Source: CAUZJF01 sp965248605 (lineage in GTDB: Bacteria; Chloroflexota; Dehalococcoidia; Lucifugimonadales; CAUZJF01). From it: 64,000 nt of DNA. The notes below the pieces were generated by a model, which was not told where the DNA came from, ran no database searches, and saw only the letters and a program-made list of their open reading frames with translations. The stretch is taken from positions 2,232,001 to 2,296,000 of the forward strand of contig CBDFJV010000007.1 in NCBI GenBank assembly GCA_965248605.1, written 5' to 3'. Both the position numbers and the translations under genes were made by a program. Shown here in pieces: positions 1-7,231 of the stretch (its first letter is position 1; every line of letters starts with the position of its first letter).

Positions 1-120
1 GCGGCGACTGAAGACCGGCCGCCGGCCTCCCATCTACCCCAAGACCCCAGGCCATCCCCCCTGTAGCTCCCTCACCCACCCCCTTCCGCTGCCCTCACGC
101 CGTCCTTCGGTGGATTCGGG
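1..120 (+). mobile_element. right-end remnant of an IS1380-family element
   Basis: These 120 bases match the non-coding right end of the IS1380 copy at 45476-45605, apart from an internal ~10-bp deletion, and finish with the right terminal repeat GTCCTTCGGTGGATTCGGG. The rest of this element lies outside the window. The next IS1380 element starts five bases later, so two elements of one family are abutted head to tail. Confidence 0.85.
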
Positions 121-145
121 CTAAGCCCTAATCCACCGAAGGACG
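101..145. repeat. near-perfect palindrome at abutted IS1380 ends
   Basis: The right terminal repeat of one IS1380 element (102-120), the 5-bp target CTAAG (121-125) and the left terminal repeat of the next (126-144) form an inverted repeat with arms of about 22 bp, one mismatch and a single central base. It could extrude a cruciform or act as a bidirectional terminator, but it arises simply from the abutted ends. Confidence 0.85.
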
Positions 146-1843
146 GCGTGTAGGAGGCCTGCTGAAGAAACAAAAGGGTGCGCCTCTGAATCTGGGATAA
201 TGGTTTTGAAACAGAAAACCGGTCCCAGAAAAGGAGCACCCGATAGATGCTACCACGTAACCACCCCGACCGCATCCAAATCGCCTTCGACGACCACCGC
301 CTGGTGGCCAATGCCGGGCTGATCCTTCCCGCCACCCTCGCCCTGCGCCTTGGCCTGCCCCAACTCCTCCGGAAGCACCTCGACCTCGGCGGCGCGCCGG
401 GCCGGGCGAACACCGGCGACAAGATGATGACCCTGGTGGCCTCCGCCCTAGCCGGCGGAGATTGCATCGACGACGCCGATGTGCTGCGCGCCGGCGGGAC
501 CGCCCGCGTGCTCGGTTTCACGGCTAAGGCTCCCTCCACCCTGGGCACCTTCCTGCGCAGCTTCAGGTGGGGCCATGTCCGCCAACTGGACCGGGTGAGC
601 CGCGAGTTGCTGGCCCGGGTCTGGAAGGCCGGTGCCGGACCCGGCGACGCACCATTCACCATCGACCTTGATTCGACGATCTGCGAGACCTACGGACTGG
701 CCAAGGAGGGTGCCCGCCACCACGGCTACACCGGTGCGCGGGGCTATCACCCGCTGCTGGCCGTCGCCGCCGGCACCGGCGACGTGCTGATGGCCCGCCT
801 GCGCGAGGGCCGGGCTAACACCGCCCGCGGCGCTGCCCACTCCCTGCGTGAAACGGTGGGGCGGGTGCGCTACTGCGGAGCCAGGGGCCAACTCACGGTG
901 CGGGCCGACAGCGGCTTCTATACCCACGCCGTGGTCGCCGTCTGCCGCCGGATGGATGTCCGCTTCTCCATCGCCATCCGCCAGCGCGCCCGCCTGCGGA
1001 ATCTCATCGAGGCGATACCCGAAGATGCCTGGACGCCGATTCCTTACTGGATGGACGGCGCCGCCGATGTGGCCGAGACCACCTACACCCCGTTCCAGGC
1101 CGAGGCGGACGCCGCGCCGGTACGGCTCATCGTCCGGCGGGTGAAGCCGGCGCCCTGTTCTCAACTGGCTCTCTTCGCCACCTACAGCTATCACGGCTTC
1201 ATCACCGACCGGGACGGGGAGACGCTGGAACTGGAGGCCGATCATCGCCGTCACGCCGAGATCGAGAATGCGATACGCGACCTCAAGTACGGCGTGGGGC
1301 TGAACCATCTCCCCTCGGGCCGTTTCGCCGCCAACGGCGCCTGGCTGGCGGTACAGGTGATGGCGCACAACCTGGCCCGCTGGACAGCCCGCATCGGCCT
1401 GGGTCAGCAGATCGTGACCACCAAGACCCTCAGACGACGGGTCTTTGCCTTGGCCGGACGGATCACCCGCTCGGCACGCCCATTGACCCTGCAGCTTCCC
1501 CGGCGCTGGCCCTGGGAGGAGCAGTTCAGCCGCGCCCTGGCCCGACTGCGAGCCATTCCACTCCCAGCCTGACGGAGCCCGTCCGCCACTGACCCACCAG
1601 CCAACCCAACGTCCCCGCAAACTCGCGCCAGCCCAGTCCGCGAGCGCCTCTTGCCGTGTCCTATCCCGCCATCTGGCTCGCCACAGCCACTGTAGGCCGC
1701 CATCGGTGCCCCCAAAAGCGCCTGCAGACCGCCCGCCAACCTCCCGTCTACCCAAATTCGAGCCCGGATCATCACGCCTGTAACTCCCTCACCCCCTTCC
1801 GCTGTCCTCACGTCGTCCATCCCTGTCCGTCGGTGGATTCGGG
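126..1843 (+). mobile_element. IS1380-family insertion sequence, copy 1
   Basis: The element is bounded by terminal inverted repeats (left CCCTAATCCACCGAAGGAC at 126-144, right ending in CGGTGGATTCGGG at 1843) and flanked by a perfect 5-bp direct repeat CTAAG (121-125 and 1844-1848). Size (1718 bp), one long transposase gene, a non-coding right end of about 270 bp and a 5-bp target duplication all fit the IS1380 family. The left repeat differs from copy 2 by one base. A leader containing GGATAATGG precedes the gene in both copies and may be the transposase promoter. Confidence 0.9.
247..1572 (+). CDS. IS1380-family DDE transposase (copy 1)
   Basis: This 441-residue protein is the transposase of the enclosing element and would catalyse its cut-and-paste movement. 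The acidic triad of the RNase H-like fold is visible: Asp in TIDLDSTICETYG, Asp in LTVRADSGFY, and Glu in HRRHAEIENAIRDLKYG near the C terminus. It is nearly identical along its length to the transposase at 44023-45348, and both are exactly 441 residues, so both appear intact. The ATG start is shared by both copies after the same leader. Copy 1 differs at scattered residues, so the two insertions are not from the same recent event. Confidence 0.93.
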   Translation: MLPRNHPDRIQIAFDDHRLVANAGLILPATLALRLGLPQLLRKHLDLGGAPGRANTGDKMMTLVASALAGGDCIDDADVLRAGGTARVLGFTAKAPSTLGTFLRSFRWGHVRQLDRVSRELLARVWKAGAGPGDAPFTIDLDSTICETYGLAKEGARHHGYTGARGYHPLLAVAAGTGDVLMARLREGRANTARGAAHSLRETVGRVRYCGARGQLTVRADSGFYTHAVVAVCRRMDVRFSIAIRQRARLRNLIEAIPEDAWTPIPYWMDGAADVAETTYTPFQAEADAAPVRLIVRRVKPAPCSQLALFATYSYHGFITDRDGETLELEADHRRHAEIENAIRDLKYGVGLNHLPSGRFAANGAWLAVQVMAHNLARWTARIGLGQQIVTTKTLRRRVFALAGRITRSARPLTLQLPRRWPWEEQFSRALARLRAIPLPA

Positions 1844-1951
1844 CTAAGAAGTAGGATCAGCAACCCGGTTAAGTCCCTATCCGCACTGCTATGGGAAATG
1901 AACACTCTGATCATGATCGGTCAACCCTCTTCCCCTCTCTGCACCCGAGCA

Positions 1952-2245
1952 TCATGCGGACGCCTTGACCAATGGCTCGATCCCGCTTACGTCGGTGGTG
2001 GCCCGCGCCACGTCCAGGTCGTACATCCGCTGGAGATTCAGCCAAAACTCCGGCGTTGTCCCCAGGGCCTTTCCTATCTTCAGCGCAGTGTCCACGGTGA
2101 TGGACCTCCGACAATGCACGATGTCATGGATGCGTATAGGCGGCGCCCCTATGGTCTTTGCCAGACGATACTGGGTGATGCCCAGCTCCTCCATGATCTC
2201 CGACAGATGTTCTCCCGGGTGTATCGGCTCGGCCGTGTTAGTCAT
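1952..2245 (-). CDS. higA: HigA-type antitoxin (XRE/VapI helix-turn-helix)
   Basis: A 97-residue antitoxin. Residues about 8-65 form a Cro/C1-type helix-turn-helix (GITQYRLAKTIGAPPIRIHD and the following DTALKIGKALGTTPEFWLNL), the classic HigA/VapI pattern. It should neutralise the toxin encoded 10 bp upstream and repress the pair by binding the inverted repeat at 2533-2559. The toxin-first order is typical of higBA rather than most toxin-antitoxin loci. It sits between an IS1380 copy and the decayed module, as expected for a mobile passenger. Length is normal and no lesion is visible. Confidence 0.92.
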   Translation of the reverse strand: MTNTAEPIHPGEHLSEIMEELGITQYRLAKTIGAPPIRIHDIVHCRRSITVDTALKIGKALGTTPEFWLNLQRMYDLDVARATTDVSGIEPLVKASA

Positions 2246-2255
2246 GGTTTCCTCC

Positions 2256-2534
2256 TCAGTGGTAGTCAGTGATTTCTATTTCCATCGCGCCCTGGTCTGT
2301 CCAGATGAAGCATACCCGCCACTGGTCGTTTATGCGGATGCTGAACTGGCCAGCCCGGTCTCCACGCAATGCTTCCAGCCGATGGGATGGTGGCACCTGC
2401 AGGTCGGTCAACGCCGTGGCCGCCACCACTCGCTGTAGCCGCATCCTAGCCCTGCGCTGGATGTCAGGCGGTAAGCGCCGAACAGTTTCTCCGGCGAAGA
2501 GGCGTTGAGCGTCGTCATCTCGAAATCGGTCCAC
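2256..2534 (-). CDS. higB: HigB-type toxin (RelE-like ribosome-dependent mRNA endonuclease)
   Basis: A 92-residue basic protein of the RelE/HigB fold. The C-terminal segment FSIRINDQWRVCFIW is the diagnostic HigB strand with conserved Arg and Trp residues, and the N terminus (DRFRDDDAQRLFAG) fits family starts. HigB toxins cleave mRNA on the ribosome. The start is GTG at 2534, immediately downstream of a good sigma-70-like promoter, so the transcript is probably leaderless or nearly so. It is followed after 10 bp by higA. Both genes look intact. Confidence 0.9.
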   Translation of the reverse strand: MDRFRDDDAQRLFAGETVRRLPPDIQRRARMRLQRVVAATALTDLQVPPSHRLEALRGDRAGQFSIRINDQWRVCFIWTDQGAMEIEITDYH

Positions 2535-2571
2535 TGTTGATTATATTAACGCCAACAGTTAATAATGTCAA
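2533..2571 (-). promoter_or_regulatory. higBA promoter with overlapping operator
   Basis: On the minus strand TTGACA (2571-2566) and TAATAT (2548-2543) are separated by 17 bp. Inverted repeat arms ACTGTTG (2533-2539) and CAACAGT (2553-2559) overlap the -10 box and the GTG start, as expected for autorepression by HigA. Transcription would begin within a few bases of the start codon. Confidence 0.7.
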
Positions 2572-2589
2572 GGCTACACACTGGTTCCC

Positions 2590-2946
2590 AGTGGATAGAC
2601 GAAGTTGTTGCGGCGGCAACGACGGGTCTGGCAGGGCTCGCGCACAGCCCCTCTCACAGGGCATGAGATTCGCGGAGCCTGTGGTGGTGTCATACCCGTG
2701 GACAGGGGAATCTTCTAGGGTGGCAAGTTGCAGATTTGGCGACTACATAGCTGAAATCGAGGGGAAACCAAGCAGGCTGACACACCGTAGCAAGCAATCT
2801 GATTCCGGTGCTCCTTCCACCTCTACTGGACAGTGGCAGCTACGAAAGTGAACAAAGTGCTGCTGTGGAAAGTGACGGGACCGGGGATAGGACTCGAACC
2901 GAGTTCCGTGAGCTGTGCTCCCCTTCCGCTGTCTCCGCAGATGGTT
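2590..2946. repeat. non-coding flank of the repeated module, 2.6 kb copy
   Basis: This stretch holds no convincing gene. It is related to 10550-10942, with shared blocks such as the TAGCTGAAATCG region, AATCTGATTCCG and GCTCCTTCCACC in the same order. In both places it lies just downstream of the coiled-coil membrane-protein gene, so it is part of the duplicated module. A group II intron interrupts the relationship at 2946/4181. Confidence 0.65.
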
Positions 2947-3171
2947 GTGCGCCGCGTGACGCGGCATAGGATACCTAGTTCAGCTAGGAAGGTCTCGGAG
3001 AAAGTTCTTGGGTCAACCGACCTACCCTTGAGGTGAAAACCAAAGGGGGCAACAGCGTGTCGGTAAAGCGGCTACGGTCGACAGCAGTTGGAAACCGCGC
3101 AAGCAAGAGTAGGTAGTGTCCCCTCTGTAATGTCTCAATGCCGTTCCGTTCAGTGACTGGCCGGTGGTAAA

Positions 3172-3993
3172 GTGGTAAAATGGGTTACAAAGACCCTATA
3201 CCCGAAACAGCACCAGAGGCTCAACAGCGTGCAACAATTCCGGCATCCAGTGTCTCTACTTGTCGCCATCGTGGTGACCGGGATACTGGTCTTCGTGGCC
3301 TGCTTCCTAGCTTGGCACCACCTCGGTGGGGGAGCCTGGCGCAGCGCAGTGGCTGTGGTCGACGCGGAGTTGCGGTCTCCCGATGGGCTTGTCCTCATTA
3401 TCGCCTCTTGCAACGGCGGTCCAGGGGTAACCCTGACGGAGACTGACATCGACGTGAGGGTGAAGGCAGTTGCCTACTCCACTCCTTTACGCGGTGGAGC
3501 CGACTGTCTAGATGCCGTCGGCCCCAGACATCTTCAACAGCCACTAGGGGATCGGGTCGTCGTTGATATGCACACCGGGCGCATCGTGCTCAATCGGGCG
3601 GAAGTCGAACTGGACAGCCACCTTTCTTTGTGGCAGCAGGCACGCTCAGGCGACTACTCGTATGAGTACAACGTACTCTGCGAGTGCTCGGACAACTTCG
3701 GGCAGCCCGTCAAGGTCACTGTCACCAACGGAGTAATCGAGTCAGTCGTCTATGCAGAGTCCGGTGAATTGGTTTCCTCTGGCGACCCACCCGTGATCTC
3801 CGGCTCACCACGCTACCATACCATCGACAGGCTGTTCGACGTGATCCAGGAGGCCATCGACAACGAGGCAGACCAGATTACTGTTAGTTACGACAGTGAG
3901 TTCGGATATCCAACGAACATCGACATTGATCGCAACATCAACGCGATTGACGACGAGTACGTCCTCACTGCCACCCGCTTCTTGCCACGTTAG
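3172..3993 (+). CDS. DUF6174-like membrane-anchored protein inside the intron
   Basis: A 273-residue protein with a short basic N terminus, one hydrophobic segment at about residues 27-47 (SLLVAIVVTGILVFVACFLA), and a long extracytoplasmic part. The C-terminal ~120 residues (WQQARSGDYSYEYNVLCEC, VKVTVTNGVIESVVY, TIDRLFDVIQEAIDNEADQI, VSYDSEFGYPTNIDIDR) have the pattern of DUF6174, a family of unknown function common in lipoproteins. GTG at 3172 is the longest start. Another GTG downstream (VQQF) is possible and would leave the membrane segment intact. It lies where an intron-encoded protein would be expected, in intron orientation, but shows no reverse transcriptase, maturase or endonuclease motif. 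Confidence 0.75.
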   Translation: MVKWVTKTLYPKQHQRLNSVQQFRHPVSLLVAIVVTGILVFVACFLAWHHLGGGAWRSAVAVVDAELRSPDGLVLIIASCNGGPGVTLTETDIDVRVKAVAYSTPLRGGADCLDAVGPRHLQQPLGDRVVVDMHTGRIVLNRAEVELDSHLSLWQQARSGDYSYEYNVLCECSDNFGQPVKVTVTNGVIESVVYAESGELVSSGDPPVISGSPRYHTIDRLFDVIQEAIDNEADQITVSYDSEFGYPTNIDIDRNINAIDDEYVLTATRFLPR

Positions 3994-4082
3994 CAGGCTC
4001 CTCAGAGCCTGACGTCCACTCACCACAGGGACGGTGCCACAGGCACACTTCCTCCGCCACGACCAACTGTCACGACACCGGA

Positions 4083-4116
4083 GAGCCGGATGCGGTGAAA
4101 GCCGCACGTCCGGTTC
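4083..4116 (+). ncRNA. group II intron domain V
   Basis: A 34-nt hairpin with the AGC catalytic triad near its 5' base (GAGCCGG), a 9-bp lower stem with G-U pairs, the two-nucleotide AC bulge on the 3' side, a 5-bp upper stem and a GAAA tetraloop. This matches domain V of bacterial group II introns in every position that matters and is followed by a domain VI-like hairpin (pairing TACTCCG with CGGAGTA) and the 3' end. Confidence 0.9.
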
Positions 4117-4206
4117 CGATGGGGGCCGACGGAAAAGTACTCCGCGCAATCGGAGTAACTCGCCGGCGGCCTACCCTACCAGGCACAGCACGGTGCGTGG
4201 ACGCCC

Positions 4207-4487
4207 CTACCTCAGCACGAACCACCACAGGAGAACACTGGCGATCAGCAGCACCAAAAGCAAGATGGCGGTCACGCGGACTGCGATGACTGCTTCCTTC
4301 GTCTCCTTATGCTCGGCGATCTCCTTCCGGTACGCCTTCTCAAGCTCCTCGTACGGCCGTCTGGCGGTGGCTGCGGACTCCCTGGCCTCGTCCCGCTCCC
4401 GCTCCAACTCAGATGCTCTAAGCTCCAAGTCCGACACGCTCTGCTCCAACTCCCGCACGGTCCGCTCAAGCTCCCTGTCAAGGGCGG
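4207..4487 (-). pseudogene. 3' part of the coiled-coil membrane-protein gene, split by IS21
   Basis: This fragment encodes DRELERTVRELE, a charged coiled coil (SELERERDEARESA), then KAYRKEIAEHKETKEA and a C-terminal membrane helix (ILLLVLLIASVLLWWF). It matches the C-terminal half of the gene at 63580-64000 and the pseudogene at 10974-11256. Its 5' end is cut by the IS21-family element at 4488. The first nine codons survive on the far side at 6963-6988. About 60 codons, including the helix-turn-helix, are missing, so the insertion was accompanied by a deletion. An in-frame start inside the IS could express a 114-residue chimera. Confidence 0.85.
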
Positions 4488-4577
4488 TGTGAAAACGTAC
4501 CAGCGGGGCGGAGCAAAACTGTACCACTGAACGCCGTAGAATGGGCATCAAGGTTCGTGGGGCGTTGGAGATCAGGC

Positions 4578-5345
4578 TCAGTCAGATAGCTGGCGGCCAG
4601 AAGTCTTCTTGCTGTGCTTGAGTCGGTAGCTGTCCCCGTTCATCTCCAGGATGTCGACATGGTGGGTGAGGCGGTCGAGGAGAGCTCCGGTCAGCCGTTC
4701 AGAGCCGAACACCTCGGTCCACTCGACGAAGGGCAGGTTGGAGGTCACCAGGACCGATCCACGCTCGTAACGCTGGCTGAACACCTCGAAGAGGAGCTCG
4801 GCGCCAGTCTTGGACAAGGGCACGAAGCCCAGTTCGTCGATGATCAGAAGCTTGAGTCGTGCGAGCCTTCTCTGCAGGTTGAGCAGACGCCGTTCGTCCC
4901 TGGCCTCGATCAGCTCGTGAACCAGAGCAGCGGCGGTGGTGAAGCCCACGGACAGTCCCCTCTGACACGCAGCCAGACCGAGACCGAGGGCGATATGGGT
5001 CTTGCCGGTGCCACTGTTGCCGAGAGCGATGACGTTGTGGGGGCGCTCGATGTACTCGCATCGTGCCAGCTCCAGAACCAGAGCCTTGTTCAGGGACGGC
5101 ATAGACAGGAAGTCGAAGGTGTCGAGGCTCTTGGTCGTCGGGAAGCGGGCTGCTTTGATCCGACGTTCCACCATGCGATGGTGACGGTCGATCAGCTCCA
5201 ACTCCGATAGTCGCAGCAGGTAGTCCGGATGGTCAGCTCCCTCACTGGCACACTGGGATGCCAGCTTGTCGTACTCCCTCAGGAACGTGGGGAGCTTGAG
5301 TTGCTTGAGGTTGTGTTCGAGCAACATCGTGGACTTGTTGGTCAT
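4578..5345 (-). CDS. istB: IS21 helper ATPase IstB
   Basis: A 255-residue DnaA/DnaC-like AAA+ ATPase that remodels target DNA for the IS21 transposase. Walker A is GNSGTGKTHIALGLG (about residues 109-123), Walker B is LLIIDELGFVP, and the N-terminal IstB segment (LKLPTFLREYDKLASQC) is present. Its ATG overlaps the istA stop by 4 bp (ATGA), giving translational coupling. Length is normal and there is no visible lesion. Confidence 0.95.
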   Translation of the reverse strand: MTNKSTMLLEHNLKQLKLPTFLREYDKLASQCASEGADHPDYLLRLSELELIDRHHRMVERRIKAARFPTTKSLDTFDFLSMPSLNKALVLELARCEYIERPHNVIALGNSGTGKTHIALGLGLAACQRGLSVGFTTAAALVHELIEARDERRLLNLQRRLARLKLLIIDELGFVPLSKTGAELLFEVFSQRYERGSVLVTSNLPFVEWTEVFGSERLTGALLDRLTHHVDILEMNGDSYRLKHSKKTSGRQLSD

Positions 5346-6856
5346 GACCGGCTCCCCGCCAGGAGAGCCATGTAGTCCCTGGTCGAGGTTGTTGCAACGT
5401 TGGTCCTGGGCAGATACGGGTACAACTCCATGTCGAGTCTAGGCGGTCGACCCTCGATCCTGCACAGCACCAGGTGCTTGACAGCATCGAAGCTCACAGC
5501 CCCGAGTCGAATGGCGTCTCGTACGGCGTCGTGGACTTCTTCCGGCTGGAAGTTCTCCATCAGTCTGAGCACCTGCACGAACTCCCTCTTTCCTCGCTTG
5601 CCCATCCGAGACTCCAGCAGCCGCCGCAACACTCCGAACTCCTCGGGCAACTCCCATCCAACCAGCGGCGCCGCCTGATCCAATGCCCTCGTCTTCTTCT
5701 CAAGGAGCGGCAGGTAATGGAGAGGGTCGAAGACGAAGTCGTCTCGATCGTAGGACCGCCGATGGCGGGCGATGACTTCAGCGCCACAGCTGATCACAAC
5801 CTCATGTACATATCCGCGGACCACAACGTCCCGATGACCGTAGGCCACCGGGACCGAATAGTCATTGGTCCGGTATCTGACCAGGGACAGAGAACTGACC
5901 CTCGTCGCGTGCTTGTCGCTGGCGTCGTACGGTACGGCCGGCAGAGGCAGCAACTTCTCCAGGTCCCGCTCCAGCCGTTCTCCTATCGTCTCGTTGTGGC
6001 CGCGGAGTCGATCTTCGAACCGTCTGAGGCAGTGTTGCTCCAGATGAGCATTGAGGGCATCGAAGCTCTCGAACGATGGAATGGGCACCAGGAAGTTCCG
6101 GCGGACATAGCCGACCAGACCTTCTACTTTGCCCTTATCGTTCCCTTTGCCTGGACGGCCGAACCGGTCCTCGAACAGGTAGTGGGACTGAAGCTCGGAG
6201 AACACCCTGGTCCGCTGCCGGCGACCATCTCCCAGGATTCTGGCTACCGCGAGCGTGGTGTTGTCGTAGAGGATGCTCTGAGGCACTCCGCCCAGGAACG
6301 CGAAGGCGGAGACGTGTCCGTCGCAGAATGACTCCGTCGTCTCGGCGGGATACGCCTTCACATAGCACCCGTCGCTGTGAGGGAGGTCCAGGGCGAAGTA
6401 GTGGGCTTTGCGTTCCACTCCGCCGATGATCACTCGAGCTTCGCCGTAGTCGCACTGGGCATGTCCCGGAGGGTGGGACAGAGGTAAGAACATCTCGCGG
6501 GTATGACGACGGCGTTCTCGAACGTAGTCTTTGACTATCGTGTACTTGCCGGGGAAGCCGTGTTCGTCTCTGAGCCGTTCGTAGATACGCTTGGCGGTGT
6601 GACGCTGCTTCTTCGGTGAGCTCAGATCCTGCTCCAGGATCTGGTCCATCACACCCTTATATGGATCGAGCTTCGGTCTGCGAGCCGGTCGTTGCCGTCG
6701 ATACCCTGGGGGCACGGAGTACTCGAGCATCTTGCGCACCGTGTCCCGGTGTAGCCCGAACACTCGGGCCGCCTCTCGGACGCTCATCCCTTCGACGAAA
6801 CAAGCCCTGCGAACTCGCAGGTACATCTCCACCTTGTACATCCAATCCACCTTCAA
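5342..6856 (-). CDS. istA: IS21 transposase IstA
   Basis: A 504-residue transposase. The N terminus has a helix-turn-helix (SVREAARVFGLHRDTVRKML). The middle is an RNase H-like catalytic core with Asp in PPGHAQCDYGEARV, Asp in GGVPQSILYDNTTLAV, and Glu in NDKGKVEGLVGYVRRNFLVP. The C-terminal region (LSLVRYRTNDYSVPVAYGHR) is the usual IstA beta-barrel. It is co-transcribed with istB by a 4-bp overlap. It appears full length, so the element may be active. Confidence 0.95.
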   Translation of the reverse strand: MKVDWMYKVEMYLRVRRACFVEGMSVREAARVFGLHRDTVRKMLEYSVPPGYRRQRPARRPKLDPYKGVMDQILEQDLSSPKKQRHTAKRIYERLRDEHGFPGKYTIVKDYVRERRRHTREMFLPLSHPPGHAQCDYGEARVIIGGVERKAHYFALDLPHSDGCYVKAYPAETTESFCDGHVSAFAFLGGVPQSILYDNTTLAVARILGDGRRQRTRVFSELQSHYLFEDRFGRPGKGNDKGKVEGLVGYVRRNFLVPIPSFESFDALNAHLEQHCLRRFEDRLRGHNETIGERLERDLEKLLPLPAVPYDASDKHATRVSSLSLVRYRTNDYSVPVAYGHRDVVVRGYVHEVVISCGAEVIARHRRSYDRDDFVFDPLHYLPLLEKKTRALDQAAPLVGWELPEEFGVLRRLLESRMGKRGKREFVQVLRLMENFQPEEVHDAVRDAIRLGAVSFDAVKHLVLCRIEGRPPRLDMELYPYLPRTNVATTSTRDYMALLAGSRS

Positions 6857-6962
6857 TCAGGTTCGGTCGTTCCTGATTGAAGGCGACAGGCGGTACAGTT
6901 TTCAAGCGCCACATCTCAGCGCTCGACCGCCCAGGTGGTACATTATCTCTCCGCCCTTCACA

Positions 6963-6988
6963 GTCACCCAGCGGACAGGCTCATCCAT
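6963..6988 (-). pseudogene. 5' stub of the excisionase-HTH/coiled-coil gene
   Basis: Starting at 6988 the minus strand reads MDEPVRWV and then enters IS21. The same opening (MDEHVRWVTKAD) starts the copy at 63580 and (MDEPVRWVSKAE) the pseudogene at 11256. The 3' remainder is at 4207-4487. It lies about 21 bp downstream of a TGACACGTCA site, the same spacing as in the 11 kb copy. Confidence 0.8.
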
Positions 6989-7009
6989 CGCTTTTTCCTC
7001 AATATCGGC

Positions 7010-7113
7010 TGACACGTCAGCCCCCGTCATGGGTTGCAAGAGTACAATACTTCGGCCCCTGTATTTTAGCGCGGAATCCCAATTTACTCCATGACACGTC
7101 AGGCGACACGTCA
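7010..7113. promoter_or_regulatory. cluster of TGACACGTCA-like sites
   Basis: TGACACGTCA occurs at 7010-7019 and 7092-7101, and CGACACGTCA at 7104-7113. The first is 21 bp upstream of the HTH gene start at 6988. Single copies occupy the equivalent position at 11278-11287 and (as TGACGTGTCA) at 62785-62794. The motif is close to palindromic, and its conservation between copies whose surroundings have diverged suggests a protein-binding site for the module, perhaps for its own HTH protein. That role is inference. Confidence 0.5.
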
Positions 7114-7119
7114 ACCCCG

Positions 7120-7133
7120 TTTCGTAGCTAAAG
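7120..7133 (-). promoter_or_regulatory. conserved 14-bp element downstream of the module nuclease gene
   Basis: The minus strand reads GCTTTAGCTACGAAA here. Nearly identical sequence occurs at 11401-11414 and 62660-62673, each time beyond the gene for the winged-helix/nuclease-like protein and followed by a GACCGGTCAG-like or GACGTGTCA stretch. It could be a promoter, an operator or a recombination site. Confidence 0.4.
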
Positions 7134-7231
7134 CAGGGGTATTTTGCCTGTCGAAAGACCTTGGAGCTCGGGTCGGTTGTCCCATTTTGTGACCCCAGAC
7201 AACATTACGGGGAGGTGGGGAAGCATCGGCC

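Larger units (their letters stand above)
2947..4180 (+). mobile_element. group II intron, internally rearranged, with a non-RT gene inside
   Basis: The left end begins GTGCGCC, the hallmark group II 5' end, followed by about 170 nt with domain I-like features (a GCCGC-GCGGC hairpin, GTCGGTAAAGCGGC, CAGTTGGAAACCGC). The right end has a textbook domain V (4083-4116), a domain VI hairpin with a bulged A, and the typical terminus CTACCCTACC. The paralogous site at 10931-10977 lacks the insertion and aligns base for base across the junction, supporting the borders to within about a base. The 3' half of domain I and domains II-III are not recognisable, and no reverse transcriptase is present. Instead the interior holds a DUF6174-type gene. 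It is probably a non-splicing derivative. Confidence 0.78.
4488..6962 (-). mobile_element. IS21-family insertion sequence
   Basis: The element carries istA and istB and has ends TGTGAAAACGTACC (from 4488) and, inverted, TGTGAAGGGCGG (from 6962 on the minus strand). Several GTACC-containing repeats lie inside each end, as usual for IS21 transposase-binding sites. Borders are supported by comparison with the intact gene at 63580, whose sequence is followed exactly to 6963 (CGCTGGGTGAC). No target duplication remains and about 180 bp of the target gene is missing, so an adjacent deletion or recombination followed insertion. Confidence 0.88.

Noticed and set aside
448..1755. 435-codon frame on the minus strand opposite the IS1380 transposase
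   Set aside because: A high-GC shadow of the transposase gene; low-complexity Gly/Arg/Ala-rich and without family features. The same shadow appears opposite copy 2.
2876..2915. tRNA-like 3' half (reverse strand reads GGTTCGAGTCCTATCCCC)
   Set aside because: The T-stem pairs at only about three of five positions and there is no matching acceptor, D-arm or anticodon arm; the paralogous flank at 10.8 kb has nothing similar. Not called as tRNA or att site.
3994..4080. Intron domain II/III between the DUF6174 gene and domain V
   Set aside because: Looked for but no convincing hairpins or conserved motifs could be seen by eye, so these domains were not claimed.
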